Shown: piece by piece, positions 34,567 through 41,175 of the stretch
Numbering within the stretch: the stretch's first letter is position 1
Layout: each line of letters opens with the position of its first letter
Assembly (NCBI GenBank): GCA_030447445.1
Contig: JAUJOW010000007.1
Location: 24,217 to 65,391 of the forward strand
From: Acidimicrobiales bacterium
GTDB taxonomy: Bacteria; Actinomycetota; Acidimicrobiia; Acidimicrobiales; Iamiaceae
Length of the DNA: 41,175 nucleotides
Direction: 5' to 3'
Notes under the pieces: generated by a model
Databases searched by the model: none
What the model was told of the DNA's origin: nothing
The model's input: only the letters and a program-made list of their open reading frames with translations
Made by a program: the position numbers and the translations under genes

Positions 34567-35085
34567 CTACAGGTAGGTGCCGGGGCGGTCCGCCGGCCCT
34601 TGCTGGGGCGGGCCGGCGCCGGGGCCGAGCTGGCGGCGCATGTCCTCGAGCTGGGCCCTGGCCGCCATCTGCTGGGAGAACAGGGTGGCCTGGATGCCGT
34701 GGAACAGGCCCTCGAGCCAGCCGACGAGCTGGGCCTGGGCCACCCGCAGCTCGGCCTCGGAGGGTTGCTCGGCGGCCTCGTCGAAGGGGATGGCCACCCG
34801 GTCGAGCTCGGCCCGGAGGTCCGGTGAAAGGGCCGAGCCGAGCTCGGCCAGCGACGTCTCGTAGATCTCCCGCAACCGGCCCCGGGCGGCCTCGTCGAGG
34901 CTGGCCGAGCGCACCTCCTCGAGGAGCTGCTTGGTCATCGACCCGATGCGCATCACCTTGGCCGGCTCCTCGACCGCCTCCCGCCGCTCACCGTCGGGGG
35001 CCTCGGCGGGAGCACCGTCTCCGGGGGGCGGGATCAGCTCCCCGTGGGCCACGGGCGCGGCGTCGGGGGTCTGGGGATCGGTCAT
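34567..35085 (-). CDS. bpa: Bacterial proteasome activator (Bpa/PafE)
   Basis: The 172-residue product matches mycobacterial Bpa/PafE (Rv3780) along its core: EEPAKVMRIGSMTKQLLEEV, LREIYETSLAEL, LSPDLRAELDRVAIPFDE and AQAQLVGWLEGLFHGIQ with FSQQMAARAQLEDMR. The C-terminus GTYL keeps the penultimate tyrosine motif that docks into the 20S proteasome. Bpa forms a ring that opens the proteasome gate without ATP and feeds unfolded substrates. The ATG at 35085 has GAGGAGG upstream. Presence implies a 20S proteasome elsewhere in the genome. It lies between the phosphodiesterase and histidine phosphatase genes in the same direction. Confidence 0.95.
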   Translation of the reverse strand: MTDPQTPDAAPVAHGELIPPPGDGAPAEAPDGERREAVEEPAKVMRIGSMTKQLLEEVRSASLDEAARGRLREIYETSLAELGSALSPDLRAELDRVAIPFDEAAEQPSEAELRVAQAQLVGWLEGLFHGIQATLFSQQMAARAQLEDMRRQLGPGAGPPQQGPADRPGTYL

Positions 35086-35113
35086 CGGCGAAGCCTCCTC
35101 TAGGGCGTGCGGT

Positions 35114-36214
35114 TCAGGACTGCCCGGCCAGCAGGGGCACACGCATCTCCGCTGAGGTGAGCGAGCCGTGGCGGCCGACCAGCTCGAAGGGGCCGGTGTC
35201 GGCCGGGTCGGCGAAGGCGACGTCCTCGTGGGTGACGAGGGCCACGTCGCCCAGCCGAGCGCGGGCAGCGGGGGTGACCGTCGGCCCCCACCATCCCTCG
35301 TGGACGGTCTCGTCGAGGGTGCGGACCCAGGCCACGTCGGCGTGGTGGGCCACGGCGGCGGCGTGCAGCGCCGCGGTGCGGCCCGGCCGGGCGTGCAACC
35401 ACCGGAACCGGCCTTCGCCCGACTGGTACGACACGTGGGCCGCCACCTCGGGGTGCAGCTCCACCACCCTGTCGCCCACGTGCACCTGGCCGTGGTCGGC
35501 GGTGATGACGAGGGCGGCGCCGGGCGGGAGCAGGGCCAGGACGTCGCCGACGAGGCGGTCGGCGGCGGCCAGCTCGGCGTCGTAGAAGTCGCCCAGCCCG
35601 TACTCGTGGGCGACCTTGTCGATGCCGTCGTAGTAGGCGTACACGAAGGGCTCGCCGGCTCGGAGCTGGCGACCGAGCTCGGTGACGAGCGAGGACGGGA
35701 CCCGGTAGCCGTGGAAGCGCACCTCGGACAGGTGGGCACCGCTGAACCCCGAGCTCAGGAACTCGGCCTTGGTGACGATGGACGGGCGCTGCCCGCAGAA
35801 GGCGGGGGTGGGCTGGAAGCCCTCCGGGTCGATGTGGCGCCGGGCGTCGCCACCGGGGGTCGACCACCGCAGCACGTTCAGCACCTCGCCGTCCACCGCC
35901 ACCCGGTAGCCGACCACGCCGTGCTCGCCGGGCGTGAGCCCCGTGGCGATCGACGTGAGCGCGGTGGCGGTGGTGGAAGGTACGACGCTCGACAGCGGAC
36001 CGCCCTCCATGGCCGACAGCGTGGGGGCGAGGTGGCGGCGCTCCTCGAGCTGGTCCCAGCCGAGCCCGTCGAGCACCAGGAGCACCACCTGGTCGGCCTC
36101 GGCCGCCACCGCCGGCAGCCACGGCGGGGACACGTCGGTCGGCTCCAGCAGGGCCGGCACGACGTTGGTGATGCACGCACCGTCGTAGTCGGGGATCAGG
36201 GGGTGGTCGCCCAC
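35114..36214 (-). CDS. Alkaline-phosphatase-superfamily phosphodiesterase
   Basis: The 366-residue protein resembles type I phosphodiesterase/nucleotide pyrophosphatases. VVLLVLDGLGWDQL near residue 43-56 carries the first metal aspartate, and VVPSTTATALTSIATG near 77-92 the catalytic threonine. YAYYDGIDKVAHEYG and LVITADHGQVHVG supply further metal ligands, and VGRHGSLT near the end may be the last. No signal peptide is seen, so it is probably cytoplasmic. It heads the operon with bpa and the histidine phosphatase. Its GTG follows a TAGCGT box by six bases without a Shine-Dalgarno sequence. The substrate is unknown. Confidence 0.88.
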   Translation of the reverse strand: MGDHPLIPDYDGACITNVVPALLEPTDVSPPWLPAVAAEADQVVLLVLDGLGWDQLEERRHLAPTLSAMEGGPLSSVVPSTTATALTSIATGLTPGEHGVVGYRVAVDGEVLNVLRWSTPGGDARRHIDPEGFQPTPAFCGQRPSIVTKAEFLSSGFSGAHLSEVRFHGYRVPSSLVTELGRQLRAGEPFVYAYYDGIDKVAHEYGLGDFYDAELAAADRLVGDVLALLPPGAALVITADHGQVHVGDRVVELHPEVAAHVSYQSGEGRFRWLHARPGRTAALHAAAVAHHADVAWVRTLDETVHEGWWGPTVTPAARARLGDVALVTHEDVAFADPADTGPFELVGRHGSLTSAEMRVPLLAGQS

Positions 36215-36220
36215 CCGGAC

Positions 36221-36226
36221 ACGCTA
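36221..36226 (-). promoter_or_regulatory. -10 hexamer of the phosphodiesterase-bpa operon
   Basis: TAGCGT on the reverse strand ends six bases before the GTG at 36214, as expected for a leaderless transcript. Confidence 0.5.
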
Positions 36227-36249
36227 TCGGCTGGTTCCGACCGCCCCCG

Positions 36250-36255
36250 TACGAT
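36250..36255 (+). promoter_or_regulatory. -10 hexamer of the Rrf2 gene
   Basis: TACGAT ends eight bases before the ATG at 36264. No Shine-Dalgarno sequence is present. Confidence 0.45.
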
Positions 36256-36263
36256 GCGGACCG

Positions 36264-36719
36264 ATGAAGGTGTCGACCCGGGGGGACTACGCGTGCCGGG
36301 CGTTGCTGTCGCTCGCCCTCCACGGGCTCGACGCTCCCACGTCGGTGCGCGACATCGCCGAGCGGACAGGGCTCCCCCAGCCCTACCTCGAACAGATCCT
36401 GCTGGCGCTTAAGGGGGCGGGCCTCGTTCGCTCCAAACGGGGCGTGGGTGGCGGGTACGTGCTGGCCCACCGCCCCGAGAACATCACGCTGGCCCAGATC
36501 GTCAGCGCCGTGGACGGCCCCATCGTGGTCGGCGACTTCGGGGAGCCGCACCAGAACGGGGCCTGCGACCACGAGGGCCAGTGCGTGCTGCTCGCCATCT
36601 GGGGCGACGTCGGCGCCCAGATGCGCCGTCTGCTCGAGGCCTCCACGCTGGCCGACGTGGTCGCTATCGCCCAGGGCCGGGCGGCCTGGCCGGAACCGAG
36701 CCCGGAGCGGCGCCCCTGA
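36264..36719 (+). CDS. Rrf2-family transcriptional regulator
   Basis: The 151-residue protein has the Rrf2 winged-helix domain: STRGDYACRALLSLA, VRDIAERTGLPQPYLEQIL and RSKRGVGGGYVLAHRPENIT. Rrf2 proteins such as IscR and NsrR often bind an iron-sulfur cluster with three cysteines. Here only Cys101 and Cys107 (CDHEGQC) fall in the cluster loop, with Cys11 in the first helix; the third loop cysteine position is Trp113. A non-standard cluster or a different sensor is possible. No isc or suf genes are adjacent, so its targets are unknown. It ends about 20 bases from the convergent sugC-like gene. Confidence 0.9.
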   Translation: MKVSTRGDYACRALLSLALHGLDAPTSVRDIAERTGLPQPYLEQILLALKGAGLVRSKRGVGGGYVLAHRPENITLAQIVSAVDGPIVVGDFGEPHQNGACDHEGQCVLLAIWGDVGAQMRRLLEASTLADVVAIAQGRAAWPEPSPERRP

Positions 36720-36740
36720 GCCGACGACCCTGGGCGGGGG

Positions 36741-37958
36741 CTACGCCGGCTGGTGGTCGGTGCGGGCGTCGGTCGGGGCCGAGGCGGCCCGGCGGGTGAG
36801 GTTCTCCCCCGTGGCCGGGTCGAACAGGAAGAGGCGGCTGGTGTCCAACCACAGCGGGAGGCTGGCCGCCTCGGTGGCGCCGCTGGCGGCGTCGAGGCGG
36901 GCCACGACGTGGGTGGCCCCGTCGCCGCCGCTCATGCCGACGGTCTCGAGGTCCTCGGCCAGATCGGCCAGGTGCTCGGAGGCGGACCCGCTCACCCCGA
37001 AGTGGGCGTAGAGCTCGGCGCCCATCCACTCGATGACCTCGATGTCGGCGTCGAAGGTCACGCCGTCGTCGAGCTTGTCACCGACGAGCGCGGCGTCCTC
37101 GAAGTGCTCGGGCCGCACGCCGGCGATCAGGTCGGCACCCGAGCGGCCCGCCAGGCGGGACCGCACGTCCTCGGGCAGGGTGAGCTCGACCATGGGCAGG
37201 CGCAGGCGATCACCGTCGAGCTCGGCGGGCAGCAGGTTCATGGCCGGCGACCCGATGAACCCGGCCACGAACAGGTTGGCGGGATCGTTGTAGAGCTCCT
37301 TGGGGCTGCCGACCTGTTGGACCTCTCCCCGGCGCAGCACCGCCACCCGGTCCCCGAGGGTCATGGCCTCGGTCTGGTCGTGGGTGACGTAGACGGTGGT
37401 GGTCTCGAGCCGCTGCTGGAGCTTGGCGATCTCGGTGCGCATCTGCACCCGGAGCTTGGCGTCGAGGTTGGACAGCGGCTCGTCCATGAGGAAGGCGGCA
37501 GGCTCCCGCACGATGGCCCGTCCCATGGCCACCCGCTGGCGCTGGCCGCCCGACAGGTTGCCGGGCTTGCGGTCGAGGTGCTCCTTGAGCTCGAGGACGC
37601 CGGCGGCCTCGTTCACCCGCCGATCGATCTCGTCCTGGTCGACCTTGGCCAGCTTGAGCGGGAAGGCCATGTTCTCCCGCACCGTCATGTGCGGATAGAT
37701 GGCGTAGCTCTGGAACACCATGGCCATGTTCCGGTCCTTGGGGTCGATGTCGTTGACCACCGACCCGTCCACCTTGAGCTCACCGCCGGAGATGTCCTCG
37801 AGCCCGACGATCATGTTGAGCAGCGTCGACTTCCCACACCCCGACGGCCCGACCAGGATGAAGAACTCGCCGTCGCCGATCGTGAAGTCGGCCTCCTTCA
37901 CGGCCTCGAAGCCGTCGGCGAAGGTCTTGGTCACCTTGTCGAGAACGATCTCGGCCAT
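36741..37958 (-). CDS. sugC: Sugar ABC transporter ATPase (SugC/UgpC-like)
   Basis: The 405-residue ATPase has Walker A GPSGCGKST at about 37-45, the Q-loop VFQSYAIYPHMTVREN, signature LSGGQRQRVAMGRAI and Walker B AAFLMDEPLSNLD. YVTHDQTEAMTLGDR carries the switch histidine. The C-terminal 150 residues are the OB-type regulatory domain typical of the MalK/SugC group. It energises the two permeases encoded just upstream in the same direction (24 bases from permease 2). Order and solute-binding protein both match the mycobacterial trehalose importer LpqY-SugABC; the substrate remains to be shown. Confidence 0.93.
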   Translation of the reverse strand: MAEIVLDKVTKTFADGFEAVKEADFTIGDGEFFILVGPSGCGKSTLLNMIVGLEDISGGELKVDGSVVNDIDPKDRNMAMVFQSYAIYPHMTVRENMAFPLKLAKVDQDEIDRRVNEAAGVLELKEHLDRKPGNLSGGQRQRVAMGRAIVREPAAFLMDEPLSNLDAKLRVQMRTEIAKLQQRLETTTVYVTHDQTEAMTLGDRVAVLRRGEVQQVGSPKELYNDPANLFVAGFIGSPAMNLLPAELDGDRLRLPMVELTLPEDVRSRLAGRSGADLIAGVRPEHFEDAALVGDKLDDGVTFDADIEVIEWMGAELYAHFGVSGSASEHLADLAEDLETVGMSGGDGATHVVARLDAASGATEAASLPLWLDTSRLFLFDPATGENLTRRAASAPTDARTDHQPA

Positions 37959-37982
37959 GGGGCGCTCCTTGGTTGAGGCGGC

Positions 37983-38825
37983 TCAGCCCTTCACGGCACC
38001 GGAGGTGAGCCCGGCGACGATCCGGCGCTGGAAGATCAGGACCATCACGATGATGGGGATGGTGACGATCACCGACGCGGCGGCGATCTGGCCGGTGGGG
38101 AAGTCGAACTGCGAGCTGCCGGTGAAGAAGGCGATGGCGGCGGGCACCGTCCTGGCCCGGTCGGTCGAGGTCAGCGCCGTGGCGAAGAGGAAGTCGTTCC
38201 AGGCGAAGATGAACACGAGGATGGCCGACGTGAAGATCCCGGGGGCGGCGAGGGGGGCGATCACCCGGCGGAAGGCCTGGAACGGGGTGGCCCCGTCGAC
38301 GCGGGCCGCCTTGTCGAGGTCCCAGGGGATCTCGCGGAAGAACGCCGACAGCGTCCAGATGGCCAGGGGCAGCGTGAAGGTCATGTACGGGATGATCAGG
38401 CCGGGCCACGTGTCGAACAGCTTGAACGAACGCCACATGTTGAACAGGGGACCGATGATCGACACCGGCGGGAACATGGCGATGGCCAGGGCCCCCGACA
38501 GCACGATCGTCTTGCCCGGGAAGTCCAGCCGGACGATGGCATAGGCGGCGAAGGTTGCGAGGGTGACGGCGAGCAGGGTGGCGATGAGGGCGATCCCGAT
38601 CGAGTTGATCATCGCGGCGCGGAACTGGTCGTCCTCGAACACCCCGCTGGCCCCGGTGTAGTTGTCGAAGGTGACGTCGCGAGGGAAGAACTTGCCGTCG
38701 GTGATCTCCTCGGCCGGTTTGAGCGACAACGACACGAGCCAGGCCACCGGGACGAGGGCGTACACCACGACCACGACCGTGCCGAGGGCCCAGAGCATCC
38801 GGTCGCTGGTCGAGCGCCCCCTCAT
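37983..38825 (-). CDS. sugB: Sugar ABC transporter permease 2 (SugB-like)
   Basis: The 280-residue membrane protein has six helices, starting [20 protein letters not shown]. The EAA loop facing the ATPase is seen as [40 protein letters not shown] and a final [23 protein letters not shown] are typical of MalG/SugB. The ATG overlaps the stop of permease 1 by one base (TGATG), so translation is coupled. It forms a membrane channel with permease 1. Confidence 0.92.
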   Translation of the reverse strand: MRGRSTSDRMLWALGTVVVVVYALVPVAWLVSLSLKPAEEITDGKFFPRDVTFDNYTGASGVFEDDQFRAAMINSIGIALIATLLAVTLATFAAYAIVRLDFPGKTIVLSGALAIAMFPPVSIIGPLFNMWRSFKLFDTWPGLIIPYMTFTLPLAIWTLSAFFREIPWDLDKAARVDGATPFQAFRRVIAPLAAPGIFTSAILVFIFAWNDFLFATALTSTDRARTVPAAIAFFTGSSQFDFPTGQIAAASVIVTIPIIVMVLIFQRRIVAGLTSGAVKG

Positions 38826-39754
38826 CACCGCTCCCCTCGTTGCTGGGCGAGGTTCGCGCCGAAGCCCTTCACGAACAGGAAGGCGATGATGAGCACCACC
38901 ACGAACACGAGGACCGAGACCGCCGACCCGAGGCCGAGGTTGAGCCGGGTGATCAGCGTGTTGTACCCGAGGATGGACAGGCTCTCGGTACCCTGGGCGC
39001 CGCGGGTCTGCACGAACACCGAGTCGAAGATGCGCACGGCGTCGAGGGTGCGGAACAGCAGGGCCACGAGGATGGCCGGCTTCATGAGCGGGATGATGAC
39101 CTTCGTCAGCCGCTGCCACGTGCCCGCCCCGTCGACCCGGGACGCCTTGACGAGGTCGTCGGGGACCAGCGTGAACCCGGCCAGCAGCAGGAGCGCCATG
39201 AACGGCGTCGTCTTCCAGACCTCGGTGGCGATGATGACCACGTAGGCCGACCAGCTCTCGGTGAACCAGCTCTGCTCGGTGCCGAGCAGCCCGTTGATGA
39301 AGCCGGTGGTCGGGTCGAAGGCGAAGCGCCAGGCGAAGGCGGTGACGACCGTGATGATGCCGTAGGGCACGAGGATCGACGCCCGCACCGGGCCCCGCCC
39401 GAAGATGGCCCGGTGCATGACGAACGCCAAGGCGAAGCCGAGGATGAGCTCCACGATGACCGACGCCACCGTGATGATCATCGTGTTTGTGAGGTCCTGC
39501 CACCAGAGCCGGTTGCCAACCACGGCGGCGTAGTTGTCGAGCCCGACAAAGGCCCGGTCGTCGGGGAAGCGGAGGTCGTAGCGCTGCAGGGACAACCAGA
39601 CGGCGTAGCCGATCGGGTAGGCGGTGACGAGCAGCATGACCGTCACGGCCGGGGCGCAGAGCATCCATCCCAGCTTGCGTTCCGACTGCGCCCGCCCCGA
39701 GCGAGGCCTGGTGGGAGCCTGGCCGGCCGCCTGGGGGGGGATCGTGGTGGTCAT
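38825..39754 (-). CDS. sugA: Sugar ABC transporter permease 1 (SugA-like)
   Basis: The 309-residue permease has an N-terminal cytoplasmic tail and about six helices, starting near [20 protein letters not shown]. The EAA loop is [20 protein letters not shown], with [19 protein letters not shown] after it, as in MalF/SugA. It lies 25 bases downstream of the solute-binding protein gene and overlaps permease 2 by one base. The expected partner set is LpqY-like binding protein, this protein, SugB-like and SugC-like. Confidence 0.92.
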   Translation of the reverse strand: MTTTIPPQAAGQAPTRPRSGRAQSERKLGWMLCAPAVTVMLLVTAYPIGYAVWLSLQRYDLRFPDDRAFVGLDNYAAVVGNRLWWQDLTNTMIITVASVIVELILGFALAFVMHRAIFGRGPVRASILVPYGIITVVTAFAWRFAFDPTTGFINGLLGTEQSWFTESWSAYVVIIATEVWKTTPFMALLLLAGFTLVPDDLVKASRVDGAGTWQRLTKVIIPLMKPAILVALLFRTLDAVRIFDSVFVQTRGAQGTESLSILGYNTLITRLNLGLGSAVSVLVFVVVLIIAFLFVKGFGANLAQQRGER

Positions 39755-39779
39755 TGGCGCTCGCTCGCCTTCGGCTCGC

Positions 39780-41081
39780 TCACAGGAGGCCCTCTCCGGC
39801 CAGCGCCCGTTCGATGGCGCTGCGCAGCTCCTCCACGTCGCCCTCCACGTCGATCTCTCGGGTGGGGTGCAACGTGCGAGATATGGCCAGGGCGACGTCG
39901 TTGTAGTACGGCGTCTGCGGTCGTTGCACGGCGTCCTGCAGCGTCTCCTTGATCACGTCGGCGTAGGGAAAGGCCAGGATGTCGGTGCCGGGGATCGTGG
40001 CCTCGGTGAGGCGCGGGTCCTCGTAGAGGGCCTCGGTGCTCGGCAGGAGCCCGCCGTCGGTGGCCGCTTGCAGCTGGTTCTCGTCACCGGCCAGGCAGGC
40101 GGCGGCCTCGAACGACTCCTCGGGGTGCTCGGAGTAGGCGCCGATCCCCAGGTTGATGCCGCCGATGGTGACCTTGCTCGGTTCGCCCTCGACCACCCCG
40201 GGGTACCGGGCCCAGGCCATCTCCTCGGCCAGGTCGGGGGCGTTGGCATTGGCGCTCGGCCACACGAAGGTGTAGTTGACCATGAACGCCGAGCTGCCCG
40301 ACTCCCAGGAGAGGCGGCCCTGGTCCTCCCGGGACGTCGCCAGCGTCGGGTCGGCGGCCGAGGAGGTCGCAAGCCGCTTCATGACCTCGAGGGCCGCCCG
40401 GGTGGCCTCGGGCTCGAGCTCGGGCTCGGTGCCGTCCTCGTTCAGCACCGACGTCCCCGCCGACTCGAGCAGTGACGTGAACCACACCACCAGGCCCTCG
40501 TAGCGCTCGCCCTGGACCTGGATGTCGTTCTGCCCGGGGGGCAGGGCTTCGGCCTGGTCGATCATCTCGTCCCAGGTCTCGGGGGCTTCCTCGACGCGGT
40601 CCTCCCGGTACCAGAGGAGCTGGGTGTTGCTCGTGAACGGGGCGGCGTAGAGGGTGTCGTCGTAGGTGGCGCTCTGCACGGTCGGCTCGAGGCGCCCCTC
40701 CGTGGCGGCGTCGGCCACGTCGCCCTCCCAGGGGAGGATCCATCCGGCCTGGGCGAATTCGGCGGTCCAGATGACGTCCATGCCGATGATGTCGATGTCG
40801 GTGTCCTCGGCGGCCAGCCGGCGGACGAGCTGCTCGCGCTGCTCGTCGGCGTTGGCCGGGAGCAGGGCCATCTCGATTCGGTAGCGGCCCTCGGAGGCCT
40901 CCGAGCACCGCTCGGCGGCAGCGGCGAAGGCCCCCGAGGGCTCGTCGAACACGTACCACTTGAGGGTGGTGGTCCCGCCGTCGTCACCGCCGCCGCAGGC
41001 CACCACGGGCAGGAGCACGGTGACGAGGGCCAGCGCCGCCCACGGCCGCTTCGGGCCGCCGCCACGCTGGGCCCTCCCCAT
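39780..41081 (-). CDS. lpqY: Sugar-binding lipoprotein (LpqY-like)
   Basis: The 433-residue protein has a lipoprotein signal peptide with lipobox VVAC and Cys29 as the anchor. The mature part resembles mycobacterial LpqY: AAAERCSEASEGRYRI, EQREQLVRRLAAEDTDIDII, MDVIWTAEFAQAGWILPW, YAAPFTSNTQLLWYRED and GLVVWFTSLLESAGTSVLNE. KVTIGGINLGIGAYSEHPEE and PSTEALYEDPRLTEATIPG lie near the end. LpqY captures trehalose for import by SugABC, so trehalose or a related disaccharide is the likely ligand here. The ATG has GGGGGAGG upstream. It leads the four-gene operon; the promoter probably lies in the 94 bases to the window end. Confidence 0.93.
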   Translation of the reverse strand: MGRAQRGGGPKRPWAALALVTVLLPVVACGGGDDGGTTTLKWYVFDEPSGAFAAAAERCSEASEGRYRIEMALLPANADEQREQLVRRLAAEDTDIDIIGMDVIWTAEFAQAGWILPWEGDVADAATEGRLEPTVQSATYDDTLYAAPFTSNTQLLWYREDRVEEAPETWDEMIDQAEALPPGQNDIQVQGERYEGLVVWFTSLLESAGTSVLNEDGTEPELEPEATRAALEVMKRLATSSAADPTLATSREDQGRLSWESGSSAFMVNYTFVWPSANANAPDLAEEMAWARYPGVVEGEPSKVTIGGINLGIGAYSEHPEESFEAAACLAGDENQLQAATDGGLLPSTEALYEDPRLTEATIPGTDILAFPYADVIKETLQDAVQRPQTPYYNDVALAISRTLHPTREIDVEGDVEELRSAIERALAGEGLL

Positions 41082-41175
41082 GCTCGCCTCCCCCGACCGC
41101 GAAAGATGTGCCCGCCACGGCTACCCGCCCTTCAGCGGTTGGAAACCTCCGCGACACCGAAGCGTTCCCGAGGGG
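41082..41175. other. Upstream region of the sugar transporter operon
   Basis: The last 94 bases hold the Shine-Dalgarno sequence of the lpqY-like gene and presumably its promoter. No clear hexamers or operator palindrome could be recognised, and the region is cut by the window edge. Confidence 0.35.

Overview
The window is about 41 kb of very GC-rich, densely coded bacterial chromosome. The gene content suggests a menaquinone-respiring actinobacterium: an F420-type luciferase-like oxidoreductase, a bacterial proteasome activator (Bpa/PafE), a resuscitation-promoting-factor protein, an LpqY-SugABC-type sugar importer, DUF222-HNH nucleases and several FadD/FadE-type lipid genes. Many start codons have a -10-like hexamer directly upstream and no Shine-Dalgarno sequence, as expected for leaderless transcripts. 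A lineage such as Acidimicrobiia would fit, but that is inference. I see no tRNA, rRNA, CRISPR array, insertion sequence, phage or plasmid feature.

Layout. 1-5 kb: acyl-CoA metabolism (thioesterase, LLM oxidoreductase, FadD-like ligase, acyl-CoA dehydrogenase). 5-18 kb: a menaquinone locus holding menG/ubiE, menF, menD, menH, menA, menB and menE. A TPR-like/PAS/GGDEF/EAL c-di-GMP protein sits inside it, as do an aldo/keto reductase and a second fatty acyl-CoA ligase. menC is not in the window. 18-22.6 kb: CBS-domain protein, frameshifted SDR, SPATA20/YyaL-type thioredoxin-fold protein, small CopD-like membrane protein and a poly-gamma-glutamate-hydrolase-type protein. 22.6-26.4 kb: a secreted Rpf-domain protein with a long proline tract, a nitroreductase, an orphan ATP-grasp enzyme and an unrecognised 222-residue protein. 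26.4-30 kb: dnaE with an intact PHP exonuclease site and a structured leader. 30.2-32.6 kb: an accessory-looking patch with a frameshifted LEM-3-like GIY-YIG nuclease and a DUF222/HNH nuclease. 32.7-33.9 kb: a TetR regulator divergent from a membrane protein, with an operator-like palindrome between them. 33.9-36.7 kb: a phosphodiesterase - bpa - histidine phosphatase operon, then a lone Rrf2 regulator. 36.7-41.1 kb: a complete sugar ABC importer in lpqY-sugA-sugB-sugC order.

Four genes (menA, the SDR, the rpf gene and the GIY-YIG gene) are each interrupted by what looks like one extra base in a run of four C or G. In each case removing one base restores one full-length protein. Sequencing or assembly error is the simplest explanation, so these are annotated as single frameshifted genes. 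Two long hairpins with a shared core lie at convergent gene ends and probably act as two-way terminators. Every stretch between genes is under 200 bases.
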